From: CAYZJV01 sp964478945
GTDB taxonomy: Bacteria > Spirochaetota > Spirochaetia > Sphaerochaetales > Sphaerochaetaceae
Reading direction: 5' to 3'
Assembly: GCA_964478945.1 (NCBI GenBank)
Contig: CAYZJV010000072.1
Location: 1-14,093, forward strand
Length of the DNA stretch: 14,093 nt
The position numbers and the translations under genes were made by a program. The notes below the pieces were generated by a model. The model worked only from the letters and a program-made list of their open reading frames with translations. It did no database searches and was not told where the DNA came from. Positions 12,962 to 14,093 of the stretch are shown here, piece by piece. Each line of letters begins with the position of its first letter. Within the stretch, counting starts at the first letter, position 1.

Positions 12962-14093
12962 ATGAGAACCCGGATCCTTCTCCTAATCTTGGCAAGCATA
13001 ACACTCATTTTTTCATGCACGGGCACACTTGAAACATCTTCCATCGAAAGTCCCCCACCACTCATCGAACAACCCGTCCCGGAGGCCACGCCCGAAGTGG
13101 ATACCCACAGCGCCCTATCCATCACATGGGAACAGACCGCAGAACAGTGGAAAGGCATGTTCGGTCATCGTCAAGAAGTGACATTGCCTCCGGGAGGATC
13201 ACCATCATACTATTCCGGGATGGGATCGTTCACCTGGGATTCGAGCATCGGCACCGCTGCGGTGAGCATGGGATTGCTCAACTATGAAGAGGGTGGAACA
13301 GTCACCATCGAAATCAAGGAAGGGCCCTACCATACGAAGGATGGAACCGCTTTCGATACCCCAAGCAATACCTACGAAGGCTGGAACACCACCTTCGTGT
13401 TCATCGATGTGAACGGAGAAGAGGTACTTGCCGAACTCGGTACGGTGCTCTACATTCCGGAAGAGGGAGAATCACCGCAACCTTCCTCGGCACCACAGCC
13501 CACACATTTCACCGTAACAAACAAGACCAATTCCACATTGACCTATCTGGACATCTTTACCAACGACATGATGGCTGTGGATGAGTTTGGTTTCAACCTC
13601 CTCCAAGACATGCCACTCGGCAGGAATGGCACCATCGACATCCCCCTCGAAGAATATCCCGACCTTAAGGAAGCGATCCTCTATCGTTATGGACAAATGT
13701 TCCATGTGATCGCCGAAAGCGAAACCATGGAAACCTACTATAGACAATGGTACCCCGATTTCGACACCCTGAACCTCATGCTGAAGGAGGAACACCTCTA
13801 TCTCCCACCCGCCGGGGAAGCCCCAACCATGGAGATGGTGAGAGTCGAAAACCAAACCGACTACGAAATGTATGAACTCTACATCCTCACACCCGAAATG
13901 GAAGAAAATCTCGATTTCACCAAAGAGCTCTTATGGCCATACGAACTTCTTCCACATGAAACTGTCGAAATCCCTTTGGACCAATGGCACTACATCCAGG
14001 AATTCCTGGAGGCAGGAACCAAAGAAGCCCTACTGGTCATTGCATACGATGAGGACGACTTCATGTTGGTCACATCATGGTATCCTGAGGACG
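12962..14093 (+). CDS. LCCL-domain repeat lipoprotein, 3' end beyond the window
   Basis: 377 codons are open to the window end, so the C-terminus is missing. The ATG has a strong AGGGAGG seven bases upstream. Residues 1-19 are a lipoprotein signal (MRTRILLLILASITLIFSC, cysteine 19), predicting a lipid-anchored protein. After a Pro-rich linker, residues 53-150 read as an LCCL domain: VTLPPGGSPS, then TWDSSIGTAAVSMGLL, then GGTVTIEI and WNTTFVF keep the order and spacing of the family, but the cysteines of animal LCCL domains are replaced (Leu before PPGG, Gly after SSI). Two or more beta-rich modules follow (about 182-280 and 292 to the end), starting TVTNKTNST and VENQTDYE, related to those of the lipoprotein upstream. 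The role is unknown; binding of carbohydrate or lipid at the cell surface is a guess. Confidence 0.85.
   Translation, partial: MRTRILLLILASITLIFSCTGTLETSSIESPPPLIEQPVPEATPEVDTHSALSITWEQTAEQWKGMFGHRQEVTLPPGGSPSYYSGMGSFTWDSSIGTAAVSMGLLNYEEGGTVTIEIKEGPYHTKDGTAFDTPSNTYEGWNTTFVFIDVNGEEVLAELGTVLYIPEEGESPQPSSAPQPTHFTVTNKTNSTLTYLDIFTNDMMAVDEFGFNLLQDMPLGRNGTIDIPLEEYPDLKEAILYRYGQMFHVIAESETMETYYRQWYPDFDTLNLMLKEEHLYLPPAGEAPTMEMVRVENQTDYEMYELYILTPEMEENLDFTKELLWPYELLPHETVEIPLDQWHYIQEFLEAGTKEALLVIAYDEDDFMLVTSWYPED

Overview
The window looks like chromosomal DNA of a free-living or host-associated spirochaete, most probably Sphaerochaeta or a close relative. This is inferred from mid-range GC content, short spirochaete-style lipoprotein signals (LLFSC, LIFSC) and a TRAP receptor whose signal peptide ends in LFAAGGQE, as many Sphaerochaeta binding proteins do. 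No ribosomal or other phylogenetic marker is present, so the assignment is tentative. The sequence is a scaffold: it contains a 100-N gap at 11692-11791.

Layout. (1) 1-3100 is an accessory, partly decayed stretch. It holds a minus-strand single-HKD phospholipase D-like protein with zinc ribbons (251-943), an AT-rich area with an orphan membrane-protein fragment (1246-1434), the C-terminal remnant of a large gene (1698-1949) and a Phd-type antitoxin/PIN toxin pair (2094-2701) with a probable autoregulatory operator. (2) 3100-6131 is a two-gene TRAP transporter operon: a fused 4TM/12TM permease and a TAXI-family receptor, coupled by an ATGA overlap. It has a candidate promoter and operator upstream and a perfect 12-bp hairpin downstream. 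(3) 6144-10063 is a compact nucleic-acid and nucleotide-metabolism cluster: a 53-residue very basic protein, a large PD-(D/E)XK nuclease plus DUF2075-type helicase, a MazG-like nucleotide pyrophosphohydrolase, a divergent NUDIX (MutT-like) hydrolase and an HNH endonuclease of modification-dependent-restriction type. Pyrophosphohydrolase, nuclease-helicase and basic protein form one minus-strand operon. (4) 10185-14093 holds two related lipoproteins built from tandem repeats of a roughly 100-residue beta-rich module. They flank a PHP-family (histidinol-phosphatase-like) phosphoesterase, and the second lipoprotein, cut by the window end, also carries an LCCL-like domain.

How the parts work together. 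The TRAP genes form one secondary uptake system for an unidentified organic anion. Cluster 3 is the best candidate for an undescribed system: it combines a predicted nuclease-helicase, two enzymes that hydrolyse nucleoside triphosphates, an HNH nuclease and a tiny cationic partner, with a phospholipase D-like protein and a toxin-antitoxin pair several kilobases upstream. A defence or DNA-repair role is inference from gene content only. The 100-N gap lies inside the first lipoprotein gene and is very probably an artefact: the 55 bases on each side are identical, and merging them restores one uninterrupted reading frame of about 516 residues.
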